Origin: Alistipes sp.
GTDB lineage: Bacteria > Bacteroidota > Bacteroidia > Bacteroidales > Rikenellaceae
NCBI GenBank assembly: GCA_017629145.1
Contig: JAGBXR010000022.1
Span: forward strand, 1-64,000
Direction: 5' to 3'
Length of the DNA stretch: 64,000 nucleotides
Shown piece after piece: positions 36,644 through 45,259 of the stretch. Below the pieces are notes generated by a model. It worked only from the letters and a program-made list of their open reading frames with translations, was not told where the DNA came from and ran no database searches. The first letter of the stretch is position 1, and each line of letters begins with the position of its first letter. The position numbers and the translations under genes are program-made.

Positions 36644-37927
36644 ATGAAGATACAGCGTTTAGTAACACTTTTTTTGGGGGTGTTGCTCTGTGTAGGTGTG
36701 GCATCTGCACAGACTAAGGATTTTACCCAGAGTGGTAACAGCCGATTTGCTATTAAGGTGCAGCCTTTTATGGGTTCATATCTTTTGGCAAGTAGCAACT
36801 TAAAGGAGATTAATCCCAATGGTCCTGCAGGTCTCAATTTTGGTGTTGAGTTCCCATCATCGCAGCAGCGTCCCTGGCAGCAGTATCTCAATAACCCGAC
36901 GGTAGGTTTGGGTATGTCGTATATCAACCTTGGCGACAAGGCTATGGGTACGGCTATCTCGATGTATCCCTACATTATGATTAACGGATTCCGCTCGAAG
37001 CATTTCCAGCTCAAGGTGAAGCTCGGCTCGGGTATTGCGGCGCTCAACGAGCACTACTACACAACGCTCGACCATCCTATCCCTAACACGACATTCTCGA
37101 CAACGATTAATGCCTACCTTACCGGTGGTCTTAACTTCGAGTTCCCGATTACGCGTAACTTCACGATCAACAGTGAGCTTGGTTTCTTTCACATAAGCAA
37201 TGGTCGTACCAAAGAGCCTAACAAGGGCGCAAATGTGCTCTACGGAGGTGTCGGCCTCGTAGCTATGATCAATCCAGCGAAGGAGGATGAGAAGTCGCCT
37301 GTTGAGTTCCCCGATTTGCCCTATAAGTGGAGCCTCAACATCTCGGCTTCGTCGGGTATCCACGCAGCGGATAGCTCGGATCCACATCGCTTCTTTATCC
37401 TCTCGATGCACGTTGGTGCAATATACAGCACCTGTAACTGGCACGGCATAGGCGTGGGTGCAGATCTGTTCTACAACGATGCTATCGGCAGCAAGGAGAC
37501 AAATCGTGGTATGTATGTCGTTACGGAGGATGACTGGCGCAGAATGCGTGGCGGTATCTCGATAAACAACGAGTTTAAGTTTGGCGATGTTACAGCGATG
37601 CTCGGTTGGGGTCTCTATCTCTTCAACCCTGTACGCAACCTATATGCCAACGACCACCCAATCTATGGCACTGGGCCACGTCCGTTGTTCTACAAGTCGG
37701 AAGAGGTGGGTGTCGATGAAGCATTCCACTATATTCGTTTCGGTATCAAGTATCGCATATGCGACAATGTCTACTTGCAGGCATTAGCCAAGACGCATAT
37801 GCACATATGCGAGCTTGTCGAGTTTGGTGTGAGCTACCAGATACCGTTCATCACCAGGAATAAGCGCAAGGACGATAAGGTGGTATTCCACCATACACGT
37901 CACTGGTGGAAGGAGTACAGTGAGTAG
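36644..37927 (+). CDS. PagL-like acyloxyacyl hydrolase (lipid A 3-O-deacylase family)
   Basis: A 427-residue outer membrane protein with signal peptide (cut after VASAQ). The middle contains FHISNGRTKEPNKGAN (near 185-200), matching the PagL active-site pattern with His and Ser two residues apart followed by Asn, preceded by a Glu-containing strand (INSELGF). PagL removes the 3-O acyl chain of lipid A. It is much longer than Pseudomonas PagL (about 170), as in Bacteroidetes members, where the C-terminal half forms further strands. The reaction is inferred; it fits with LPS-related genes nearby but is not operonic with them. Confidence 0.8.
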   Translation: MKIQRLVTLFLGVLLCVGVASAQTKDFTQSGNSRFAIKVQPFMGSYLLASSNLKEINPNGPAGLNFGVEFPSSQQRPWQQYLNNPTVGLGMSYINLGDKAMGTAISMYPYIMINGFRSKHFQLKVKLGSGIAALNEHYYTTLDHPIPNTTFSTTINAYLTGGLNFEFPITRNFTINSELGFFHISNGRTKEPNKGANVLYGGVGLVAMINPAKEDEKSPVEFPDLPYKWSLNISASSGIHAADSSDPHRFFILSMHVGAIYSTCNWHGIGVGADLFYNDAIGSKETNRGMYVVTEDDWRRMRGGISINNEFKFGDVTAMLGWGLYLFNPVRNLYANDHPIYGTGPRPLFYKSEEVGVDEAFHYIRFGIKYRICDNVYLQALAKTHMHICELVEFGVSYQIPFITRNKRKDDKVVFHHTRHWWKEYSE

Positions 37928-37948
37928 ATTAACTTTTAGTGATAACCT

Positions 37949-38953
37949 ATGATAAAGAGTGTAATAGGCATAGGTAATGCCCTTACAGATATGTTGGTAA
38001 ACATCTCGAGCGATGAGGTGTTGAGTGAGTATGGCCTCTCGAAGGGTTCGATGAGCCTTGTCGATGGCGAGTTGCAGACGGCTATCTCCAAATCGGTGGC
38101 GGGTGCTCCGCATTCGTTGTCGCTGGGTGGTTCGGCAGGCAATACCATCCGTTGTATGTCGCGCCTCGGTACGCGTGTAGGCTTTATTGGCAAGGTGGGC
38201 AACGATGGCACTGGCGAGTTCTACGAGCAGGCGTTGCGCAATGTAGGTGTCGAGCCATTTATACTCCATTCCGATAAGCGTTCGGGTAAGTGTCTGTCGT
38301 TGGTGTCGGCCGATGGCGAGCGTACGCTCGTAACACACCTCGGTGCTGCCGCAGATATGCACAAGGTGGATATCTCGGAGGCTATGTTCGAGGGCTATGA
38401 CTGCTTGTATGTCGAGGGGTATCTTGTTCAGGATCACGAGCTTATCCGCACAACAATCGAGAGAGCCAGGGCTCGGGGTCTGCGTGTTGCGCTCGATTTG
38501 GCATCGTTCAATGTCGTTGAGGAGAACAGAGAGTTCCTTCGCGCATTGGTTAAGGATGGTGTCGATATCATCTTTGCCAACGAGGATGAGGCGCGCGCCT
38601 TTACTGGCGAGGCAGAGTCCGAGGCGGCATTGCACCATATTGCTGCGATGTGTGAGCTTGCGGTGGTGAAGATTGGTATGCGTGGTGCGCTGATTAAGCG
38701 TGGTGACGAGCAGCTGCACGTGGGTATTATGGAGGCGGCAAAGCGTGTAGATACGACTGGCGCTGGCGACTTCTATGCCGCAGGATTCCTCGCTGCGCTA
38801 TGTGAGGGTCTCGACCTTCGACAGTGCGGTACGCTGGGTGCGGTGGCTGCAGGTAAGGTTATCGAGGTTGTGGGTACGACATTTGGCGAGGAGGCGTGGA
38901 GCGAGATTTTCAGACTCTACGACGAGGTGCGTAGCCGTAGTCTATTGTTCTAA
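37949..38953 (+). CDS. PfkB-family sugar/nucleoside kinase
   Basis: A 334-residue ribokinase-fold kinase. Motifs: GGSAGNTIRCMSRLG (PfkB signature 1, near 60), GKVGNDGTGEFY and the catalytic DTTGAGDFYAAGF (near 270, Asp as base). Substrates of close types include adenosine, ribose and fructose; the early GNALTDMLV and long spacing resemble the adenosine-kinase-like group, but this cannot be settled. It starts 21 nt after the PagL-like gene and is followed by rmuC at 33 nt. Confidence 0.88.
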   Translation: MIKSVIGIGNALTDMLVNISSDEVLSEYGLSKGSMSLVDGELQTAISKSVAGAPHSLSLGGSAGNTIRCMSRLGTRVGFIGKVGNDGTGEFYEQALRNVGVEPFILHSDKRSGKCLSLVSADGERTLVTHLGAAADMHKVDISEAMFEGYDCLYVEGYLVQDHELIRTTIERARARGLRVALDLASFNVVEENREFLRALVKDGVDIIFANEDEARAFTGEAESEAALHHIAAMCELAVVKIGMRGALIKRGDEQLHVGIMEAAKRVDTTGAGDFYAAGFLAALCEGLDLRQCGTLGAVAAGKVIEVVGTTFGEEAWSEIFRLYDEVRSRSLLF

Positions 38954-38986
38954 AGTGTTGGAAAATAGGTAAATAAGTATAACTCT

Positions 38987-40495
38987 ATGGAGATTTACTT
39001 CTTGCTTTCGCTTGTAGCTATTGTTGCGATGTCGATTGTGGCCTATGTCGTAGGCCGACGTAGTGGTGCTAACCGCGACAGCGCTCTCAAACTCGATATT
39101 ATGCAGCAGCGTCTCGATGAGGCGCAGCGTATTATCGCCGATGATGAGCGCCGTATGGAGCAGTTGCGCGACGAGGTAAAGCGCCTGACGGCTGAGCGCG
39201 ATGTTGAGCGCACAAAGGCCAAAAGTGCCGAACAGCGTGTCGAGGAGCAGCGTGCCGAGCAGCGCGAAGCGCTCGATAAGCAGTATCAAACTCTTAAGAC
39301 ATCGTTCGAGGAGCAGTTGGCATCGTTGCGCGAGATGAACAAGCGTCAGGTCGAGGCGCAGCTTACGCTTATCAAGGAGCAGATGCGCTCTACGTCGGAG
39401 GAGGTGCTCAAGCAGCGCGAGCAGGAGCTCGGTATGCGCAATGTGGAGCAGGTGTCCAAGATTGTCGACCCTCTGCAGCAGAGTCTCAAGATGATGCGCG
39501 ATGCGCTCAACGATTCGAAGGAGAAGCACCAAGAGGCGTTGCACCGTCTCGATGCTACGATTCAGGCAAATATGAAGAACAGCGAGACGTTGAGCGAGAG
39601 TGCGGCGCGTCTCACACGTGCGCTTACGGGCGAGGTCAAGGTGCAGGGTAATTTCGGCGAGCTGAAACTACGTCAGCTTCTCGAGGATCTCGGATTGAAG
39701 GATGGCGAGCAGTTCTCATCGCAGATGCACCTGCGCGACAAGGCTGGCAAACGCCTCAAGGATGACGAGGAGAAGGGTCTCATCCCCGACTTCGTGCTCC
39801 ACTTTCCCAATAAGCGCGATGTGGTTGTCGACTCGAAGATGTCGTTTACGGCATATGAGCGATATGTGAATGCGCAGGATGCTGTGGAGCAGAGCGTTGC
39901 ACTTAAGGAGCATTTGCACAGCGTACGTTCACAGATGGAGCGCCTGGCAAAGAAGGATTATAGCAAATATTTGCAGGAGGGCTACAACAAACTCAACTTC
40001 GTGATTATGTATATACATACCGAGGGTGCGCTCAACCTTGCGCTGCTCAACGATACGTCGCTGTGGCGCGAGGCCTACGACAAGGGTGTCCTTATACTCG
40101 GTCCGCAGACTATGTATATGAATCTGCGCATTCTGGAGCTTATGTGGACTCAGGTGCGTCAGCTACGCAACCAGGAGCAGATGATGGCGGCGGCAAACCT
40201 CATCATCGACCGCACGCAGGATTTCAACAAGCGCTTCAGGGAGGTTGAGGATAAGATGCGCGATGCGGTAAGCAGCATCGAGGATCTGAAGATTACAACC
40301 GGCGAGAAGGGTAAGAGTATCATTACTGCGGCGCGTAAGCTTATCGATGCTGGCGCGAGGGTAAACCGCAAAAAATCGCAGTTGGACGAGGATAACGCGC
40401 TGTTTATAGAGGGTGATAAGGGCGAGATTTTCGATGAGGCATCAGCTTCCGAAGGCGCACCAAATAAGAACGTAGACGACAGTGCCGAGGAGTAG
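38987..40495 (+). CDS. rmuC: RmuC family protein
   Basis: A 502-residue protein linked to limiting recombination at inverted repeats. An N-terminal membrane helix (about 2-20) is followed by a long coiled coil (about 30-190, rich in Glu/Arg/Gln), then the RmuC domain with a PD-(D/E)XK-like nuclease core: GNFGELKLRQLLED, LIPDFVLHFPNKRDVVVDSKMS and LGPQTMYMNLRIL. The acidic C-terminal end (DDSAEE) is variable. It is in a same-strand run with the PfkB kinase and queA (38 nt). Confidence 0.94.
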   Translation: MEIYFLLSLVAIVAMSIVAYVVGRRSGANRDSALKLDIMQQRLDEAQRIIADDERRMEQLRDEVKRLTAERDVERTKAKSAEQRVEEQRAEQREALDKQYQTLKTSFEEQLASLREMNKRQVEAQLTLIKEQMRSTSEEVLKQREQELGMRNVEQVSKIVDPLQQSLKMMRDALNDSKEKHQEALHRLDATIQANMKNSETLSESAARLTRALTGEVKVQGNFGELKLRQLLEDLGLKDGEQFSSQMHLRDKAGKRLKDDEEKGLIPDFVLHFPNKRDVVVDSKMSFTAYERYVNAQDAVEQSVALKEHLHSVRSQMERLAKKDYSKYLQEGYNKLNFVIMYIHTEGALNLALLNDTSLWREAYDKGVLILGPQTMYMNLRILELMWTQVRQLRNQEQMMAAANLIIDRTQDFNKRFREVEDKMRDAVSSIEDLKITTGEKGKSIITAARKLIDAGARVNRKKSQLDEDNALFIEGDKGEIFDEASASEGAPNKNVDDSAEE

Positions 40496-40533
40496 CCGCA
40501 GGGTATAATAATAACATTTCCTACATTGTACAT

Positions 40534-41754
40534 ATGGAACGACATATCGATATAAACCACTTTGATTACGAGCTTGCGGATGAGCGTATTGCAAAGTTTC
40601 CGCTCGAGGAGAGATCATCTTCGAAGTTGCTCGTTTACGACAATGGCAGCATCGCCGAGAGCCGTTTTAGCTCTATTGCCGACAATCTACCCAAGGGTGC
40701 AACTCTCGTATTTAACAATACACGCGTTGTGCGTGCGCGTATCGTTATGCATAAGGCATCGGGTGCGCGTATCGAGGTCTTCTGCCTTGAGCCACACAAC
40801 CCTGCGGACTATGAGCGCGCCTTTGCTATGCGTGCCGAGAGCGAGTGGAGCTGCATTGTCGGAAACCTTAAGAAGTGGAAGGAGGGCGAGGTAGGCATCG
40901 ACTTCGAGTATAAGGGCGAGTCGCACACGTTGCGTGCCGAGATTACGGAGCGCGGAACACGTGAGCATATCGTGAGGTTCCGCTGGTCGGCAGATTGCTC
41001 GTTCGGCGAGCTTCTCGAGCAGCTTGGCCGTATTCCTATTCCACCATACCTCAACCGCGATAGCGAGGAGATAGACAATACGCGCTATCAGACCGTCTAT
41101 GCGCGCTACGAGGGCTCGGTGGCAGCACCTACGGCTGGTCTGCACTTCACGCCCGAACTTATCGAGCAGATGCGTGGCCGAGGTTTCGGCTTTGAGGAGG
41201 TGACGTTGCACGTGGGTGCAGGTACGTTCCTGCCCGTCAAGAGCGAGGACGCTGCGGAGCATCCTATGCATACGGAGCACTTTACGGTGCGACTCTCCAC
41301 CGTGGAAAATCTCCTTGCCAACCATCGTTCGATTGTTGCGGTGGGTACTACGTCGGTGCGTACTCTGGAGTCGCTTACGGCTTTGGCGTGGCGTATACAT
41401 ACCTCGGGCACGCCCGATACCGAGCGTGTTGTAGGTCAGTGGGAACTCTACGATATCCCTGCTCACTTTACGGGAGAGATGGTGCTTGCGATACTTCGCG
41501 ACTATATGCAGCGCGAGGGTGTTGATCAGCTTAAGTCGGCAACGCAGATTATGATCACGCCGCTGGGCTATCGTTTCCGCATTGTGCGCTATATCGTCAC
41601 AAATTTCCATCAGCCCAAATCTACACTTTTACTCCTCGTGAGTGCATATGTTGGCGAGGACTGGCGACGCATCTACCAATATGCTCTGGAGCACGATTTT
41701 CGCTTCTTGAGCTATGGTGATTCATCTCTTCTGAAGGTGGAACGAGAATTATAA
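40534..41754 (+). CDS. queA: S-adenosylmethionine:tRNA ribosyltransferase-isomerase QueA
   Basis: Converts preQ1 at position 34 of GUN-anticodon tRNAs to epoxyqueuosine, using the ribosyl part of SAM. It has 406 residues; the Bacteroidetes form is longer than the 350-residue E. coli enzyme. Motifs: FDYELADERIAKFPLEER at the N-terminus, LVFNNTRVVRARI, the late PTAGLHFTPELI and HVGAGTFLPV, and NFHQPKSTLLLLVSAYVG near the end. It belongs with tsaE in the tRNA-modification content of the window, but not in the same operon. Confidence 0.96.
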   Translation: MERHIDINHFDYELADERIAKFPLEERSSSKLLVYDNGSIAESRFSSIADNLPKGATLVFNNTRVVRARIVMHKASGARIEVFCLEPHNPADYERAFAMRAESEWSCIVGNLKKWKEGEVGIDFEYKGESHTLRAEITERGTREHIVRFRWSADCSFGELLEQLGRIPIPPYLNRDSEEIDNTRYQTVYARYEGSVAAPTAGLHFTPELIEQMRGRGFGFEEVTLHVGAGTFLPVKSEDAAEHPMHTEHFTVRLSTVENLLANHRSIVAVGTTSVRTLESLTALAWRIHTSGTPDTERVVGQWELYDIPAHFTGEMVLAILRDYMQREGVDQLKSATQIMITPLGYRFRIVRYIVTNFHQPKSTLLLLVSAYVGEDWRRIYQYALEHDFRFLSYGDSSLLKVEREL

Positions 41755-41846
41755 AATTGGACTATTTCGGAATATAGGCGGCAGCGCCAAATTTAAAATG
41801 TCATTAAAACTCAGGTTGTAATGGCATTTTTTTATAATAAAAGTTG

Positions 41847-41854
41847 TATATTTG
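41847..41854 (+). promoter_or_regulatory. -7 box of the flavin oxidoreductase gene
   Basis: TATATTTG, 36 nt before the ATG at 41891, in an A/T-rich region. No well-spaced -33 was found. Confidence 0.6.
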
Positions 41855-41890
41855 CGAACTATTTTTTCACATTATAAATATACATAAAGA

Positions 41891-42973
41891 ATGAAATCAC
41901 TAAAAATTGGAGATCTCGTCGCTAAACGACCCATTGTGCAGGGTGGTATGGGCGTTGGTATCTCACTGTCGGGACTTGCCTCGGCGGTAGCTAATGAGGG
42001 CGGTGTAGGCGTAATCTCATCGGCAGGTCTTGGCTTGATATACAAGCATCTTTCGTCAAACGTAGCAGAGGCTGCAATGCTCGGTCTTAAGGAGGAGTTG
42101 CGTAAGGCACGCGCCAAGACCAAGGGTATCGTAGGTGTTAACGTGATGGTTGCAATGACTAACTTTGCAGATATGGTGCGTACGGCAATTGCCGAGAAGG
42201 TAGATATCATCTTCTCGGGTGCAGGCCTTCCACTCAACCTCCCTTCGTTCCTTACCGAGGGTGCAAAGACCAAGCTCGCTCCTATCGTATCGTCAGCACG
42301 TGCTGCGAAGCTTCTCTGTGAGAAGTGGTTCAACGAGTATAAATACACTCCCGATGCAATTGTTGTTGAGGGTCCAAAGGCTGGTGGTCACCTCGGCTAT
42401 AAGGCCGATCAGATCTTCGCCGAGGAGTACTCGTTGGAGAAGACTTTGCCAGAGGTTGTCGAGGTAGTAAACAAGTTTGCGGCAGAGCACAACTGCCATA
42501 TCCCCGTTATCGCTGCTGGCGGTATCTACACAGGCGAGGATATTCACAAGATGATGGAGCTCGGCGCTTCGGGTGTGCAGATGGGTACGCGCTTTGTGAC
42601 TACGGAGGAGTGCGATGCCGACATCCGCTTCAAGGAGGCTTACATCAACGCGAAGAAGGAGGATATCGAGATTATCCAGAGCCCTGTGGGTATGCCTGGT
42701 CGTGCGGTGCACAGCTCGTTCCTTGCGAGTGTTAAGGAGGGTCTGAAGAAGCCAAAGCAGTGTGCTTTCAACTGCATCCGTACGTGCGATGTGGTAAACA
42801 GCCCATACTGCATTATGCTCGCTTTGTTCAACGCCTTCAAGGGTCGTTTGGATAACGGCTACGCCTTTGCTGGTGCAAATGCTTGGCGTGCAGAGAAGAT
42901 CGAGACGGTGAAAAATCTCTTCAACTCGCTTGTCGAGGAGTACGATGCGGTAGTTAAGAAGATTCGCGGCTAA
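41891..42973 (+). CDS. NAD(P)H-dependent flavin oxidoreductase (nitronate monooxygenase / FabK-like)
   Basis: A 360-residue FMN-binding TIM barrel of the 2-nitropropane dioxygenase family. Motifs: PIVQGGMGVGISLSGLASAVA, VEGPKAGGHLGY (with the His conserved in nitronate monooxygenases), IPVIAAGGIYTGEDI (phosphate binding) and GASGVQMGTRFVTTEEC. A Cys-rich stretch near 290-305 (CAFNCIRTCDVVNSPYC) could hold a metal or disulfides and is not a general family feature. Activity may be nitronate oxidation or enoyl-ACP reduction; this cannot be told from sequence. It has its own promoter and terminator. Confidence 0.87.
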   Translation: MKSLKIGDLVAKRPIVQGGMGVGISLSGLASAVANEGGVGVISSAGLGLIYKHLSSNVAEAAMLGLKEELRKARAKTKGIVGVNVMVAMTNFADMVRTAIAEKVDIIFSGAGLPLNLPSFLTEGAKTKLAPIVSSARAAKLLCEKWFNEYKYTPDAIVVEGPKAGGHLGYKADQIFAEEYSLEKTLPEVVEVVNKFAAEHNCHIPVIAAGGIYTGEDIHKMMELGASGVQMGTRFVTTEECDADIRFKEAYINAKKEDIEIIQSPVGMPGRAVHSSFLASVKEGLKKPKQCAFNCIRTCDVVNSPYCIMLALFNAFKGRLDNGYAFAGANAWRAEKIETVKNLFNSLVEEYDAVVKKIRG

Positions 42974-42997
42974 TCATTTTACTATAAGTATATTGCG

Positions 42998-43034
42998 TCT
43001 GTCGGGTGGGTAACTGCTCGGCAGATTTTTTTTT
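42998..43034 (+). terminator. Terminator of the flavin oxidoreductase gene
   Basis: A 7-bp stem TCTGTCG/CGGCAGA (42998-43004 with 43019-43025, one G-U) is followed directly by nine T. Confidence 0.75.
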
Positions 43035-43090
43035 GTCGCTGTGCTTGCGTGTAAGCAGTTGTGTCGGCTTATCCGATTACGGGTATCGAT

Positions 43091-43128
43091 GAAAAAAGGG
43101 TGTCGCAACATCTCTGTTGGACACCCTT
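43091..43128 (-). terminator. Terminator of the PPi-phosphofructokinase gene
   Basis: A 9-bp stem (43096-43104 with 43120-43128) has inner CAACA/TGTTG pairing. On the minus strand it is followed by six T. Confidence 0.85.
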
Positions 43129-43153
43129 CGTCGCCTAAATATGCTATTTGGAA

Positions 43154-44386
43154 CTACCAGTTCAAGATCTTCTTGAAGTCGAAATCCTCTGGGTTAGCTA
43201 CGTAAGCCTTGGCAGCCTCGTAGTCCTCTGGAGTGATATAGTGCATCAAGTTGTCGATAACCTGGTGGATCTTGTCGGCGTTGATATCAACCAAACGTGG
43301 AGGAATCTTGCCAGTCTCTGGATCCTGCAAATCCTTGAGGTACAATGGTGATACGTAACCCTCCTGGCTGATGTAAACCATACAGCCTGTCTTACCCTCT
43401 GTAAAGAGCTTGTAGACACCCATACCGAGCTGTGAGCAGTATACCAAGTCGAATGCGCAAGGAGTCTGGCAGCGTACCTCGTAACCGATCTCTACTGGAC
43501 GAGACTTAACCTTGATGCCAAGTGCCTTGCACTTCTTCTCGAGCAGGGTGTTGAACATCTCTGCCTTCGATACCTTACCCAACTCTGGGTGACCGTGGTC
43601 GTCGTATGAGAACTGGATGCCCGACTTGAGGATCTCCTCCTGATCCAACGAGTGGAATACACCCTCCGAAACCATCGCTACACCATAGTCCATACCTACG
43701 ATCTTGCGCTTGATGATCGCCGAGATGATGAGGTTGATGATCTTGTCGATAGTGATCTTTGTCTTGTTGAACATCTCTGGGATGATAATCATAGGGTAGT
43801 GGCAGGCAGATGCGATACCGAAAGCGAGGTGACCTGCCGAGCGACCCATAGCTGCAACTACGAACCAGTTAGCCGATGTACGAGCGTCGTTGTATACCGC
43901 GCGACCGATAACCGAACCTGCGTTCTTTGCTGACTGGTAGCCGAATGTAGGCATACCTGCTGGCAATGGAAGGTCGTTGTCGATAGTCTTTGGAACGTGG
44001 ATGTTAGCGATAGGGTACTGCTTTGCCTCGAGGAACTTGGCAATGCGGTTAGCTGTAGATGCTGTGTCGTCGCCACCTACGGTTACCAACAACTTGATGT
44101 TGTTAGCCTTGAAGAAGTCGAGGTTGAAGTTCTTCTCGAAATCCTCGTCTGTAGGCTTGAAGCGGCTCATTGTAAGGTACGAGCCACCCTGGTTGAAGAT
44201 GTAGTCAACGCGGAACATATCCAAATCCTCGAAACGTGGGTTTGGGTTGAATAGTCCTGAGTAGCCATAGTGCAAACCGATTACACGGTAGCCCTTGGCC
44301 AAAAATGTCTTGGCAACACTGCCGACAACTGTGTTCATACCGGGAGCTGGACCGCCACCCGTGAGAATTGCAATAGCCTCTTTCAT
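43154..44386 (-). CDS. pfp: Diphosphate-dependent phosphofructokinase
   Basis: A 410-residue phosphofructokinase of the long group. GGDDT (about residues 100-104) carries Asp where ATP enzymes have Gly, the accepted mark of PPi use; PKTIDNDLPLP holds the catalytic Asp pair. It starts AILTGGGPAPGMNTVVG. PPi enzymes are reversible and save ATP in glycolysis; together with pfkA at 35.6 kb the organism has both types. It is monocistronic, with a good promoter and terminator. Confidence 0.93.
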   Translation of the reverse strand: MKEAIAILTGGGPAPGMNTVVGSVAKTFLAKGYRVIGLHYGYSGLFNPNPRFEDLDMFRVDYIFNQGGSYLTMSRFKPTDEDFEKNFNLDFFKANNIKLLVTVGGDDTASTANRIAKFLEAKQYPIANIHVPKTIDNDLPLPAGMPTFGYQSAKNAGSVIGRAVYNDARTSANWFVVAAMGRSAGHLAFGIASACHYPMIIIPEMFNKTKITIDKIINLIISAIIKRKIVGMDYGVAMVSEGVFHSLDQEEILKSGIQFSYDDHGHPELGKVSKAEMFNTLLEKKCKALGIKVKSRPVEIGYEVRCQTPCAFDLVYCSQLGMGVYKLFTEGKTGCMVYISQEGYVSPLYLKDLQDPETGKIPPRLVDINADKIHQVIDNLMHYITPEDYEAAKAYVANPEDFDFKKILNW

Positions 44387-44439
44387 AGTTTATATAATTT
44401 TGAAGTTAGAATTTCCGAATAATAAATTACTCCGTTCTG

Positions 44440-44472
44440 CAAATATAATAAATTTTTTTAAGAAATCACAAA
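44440..44472 (-). promoter_or_regulatory. Promoter of the PPi-phosphofructokinase gene
   Basis: On the minus strand, TTTG (44472-44469), a 21-nt spacer, then TATATTTG (44447-44440). Start codon 54 nt downstream. Confidence 0.78.
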
Positions 44473-44534
44473 TTTTGTCGAAATATTCTCTTTTTTAACT
44501 GAATTTTTTGTATCTTGTGCTTGTAAACCGATAA

Positions 44535-45227
44535 ATGCAGAGGCGTATGCGTAGAATATATCTTATACTTATAGCTGTTTTCGCACTCGTGACCGCCGCC
44601 CAGGCGCAGCTGCACGATGGATCCCAACCCTTTAATGGCCTAATTATAAGGGAAGATGGGCGCGGCGTGAAGGCGCGTGTCGAGGTTGTGGGCAGCGATA
44701 AACTAACCTTCTCGGATGGCAAGGGTCGTTTCGGCCTTACCGATATTAAACCCGAAGATGTGTTGCGTATAGTCTTTCGTCGCGACGAGATTCTCATTCC
44801 CGTTGCTGGGCGAAGCAGCTTGCGTATAGTGCTCAGTGAGGAGTCGTTAGCCTATACGGCAGAGGAGTCGCAGGAGCTGGCGAATATCGGTTTTGGCTAT
44901 GTCAAACGCAGGGAGAAGGTCGACTTCTCGTCGGGTATCTCTGGTGATAGATTGCGCGCTACGGGATGCAGCAACGTCATCGATGCGCTGCTTATGTTTG
45001 TGCCCTCGTTGCGTATGGTCAATGGCGAACTTTGTCTCTATGGACAAGGTACGATAAACAGTTCCTCGGCGGTGCTTGTGCTGTGTGATGGTCAGGAGAT
45101 CAATCCTGCACATATCAATATCGCCGATGTCGAGAATGTCGAGGTGCTGAAGGGTGCCAATATGTATGGCTTTCGTGGGGCAAATGGCGTGGTGCTGATA
45201 ACAACAAAGAGTGCGCAGTCCAAATAG
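44535..45227 (+). CDS. Stand-alone TonB-receptor plug protein (no barrel)
   Basis: A 230-residue exported protein. Signal peptide with cut after AAQAQ (a second in-frame ATG at 44547 would serve equally), then a carboxypeptidase-regulatory-like beta domain (about 33-100, PFNGLIIREDGRGVKARVEV) and a plug domain (about 130-226) ending ANMYGFRGANGVVLITTKS. In SusC-type receptors this last motif leads into the beta-barrel; here the gene stops after six more codons and a terminator overlaps its end, so the lack of barrel is not caused by a nearby frameshift. It could be a soluble partner of a receptor. Function unknown. Confidence 0.83.
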   Translation: MQRRMRRIYLILIAVFALVTAAQAQLHDGSQPFNGLIIREDGRGVKARVEVVGSDKLTFSDGKGRFGLTDIKPEDVLRIVFRRDEILIPVAGRSSLRIVLSEESLAYTAEESQELANIGFGYVKRREKVDFSSGISGDRLRATGCSNVIDALLMFVPSLRMVNGELCLYGQGTINSSSAVLVLCDGQEINPAHINIADVENVEVLKGANMYGFRGANGVVLITTKSAQSK

Positions 45228-45241
45228 GATGCGCACTCTTT
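45206..45241. terminator. Bidirectional terminator overlapping the plug gene's end
   Basis: A 12-bp perfect stem (45206-45217 with 45230-45241). The left arm encodes the last residues of the plug protein and its stop codon lies in the loop. It serves panB on the other strand as well. Confidence 0.88.
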
Positions 45242-45259
45242 GTTGCTATTATCGCGTGT

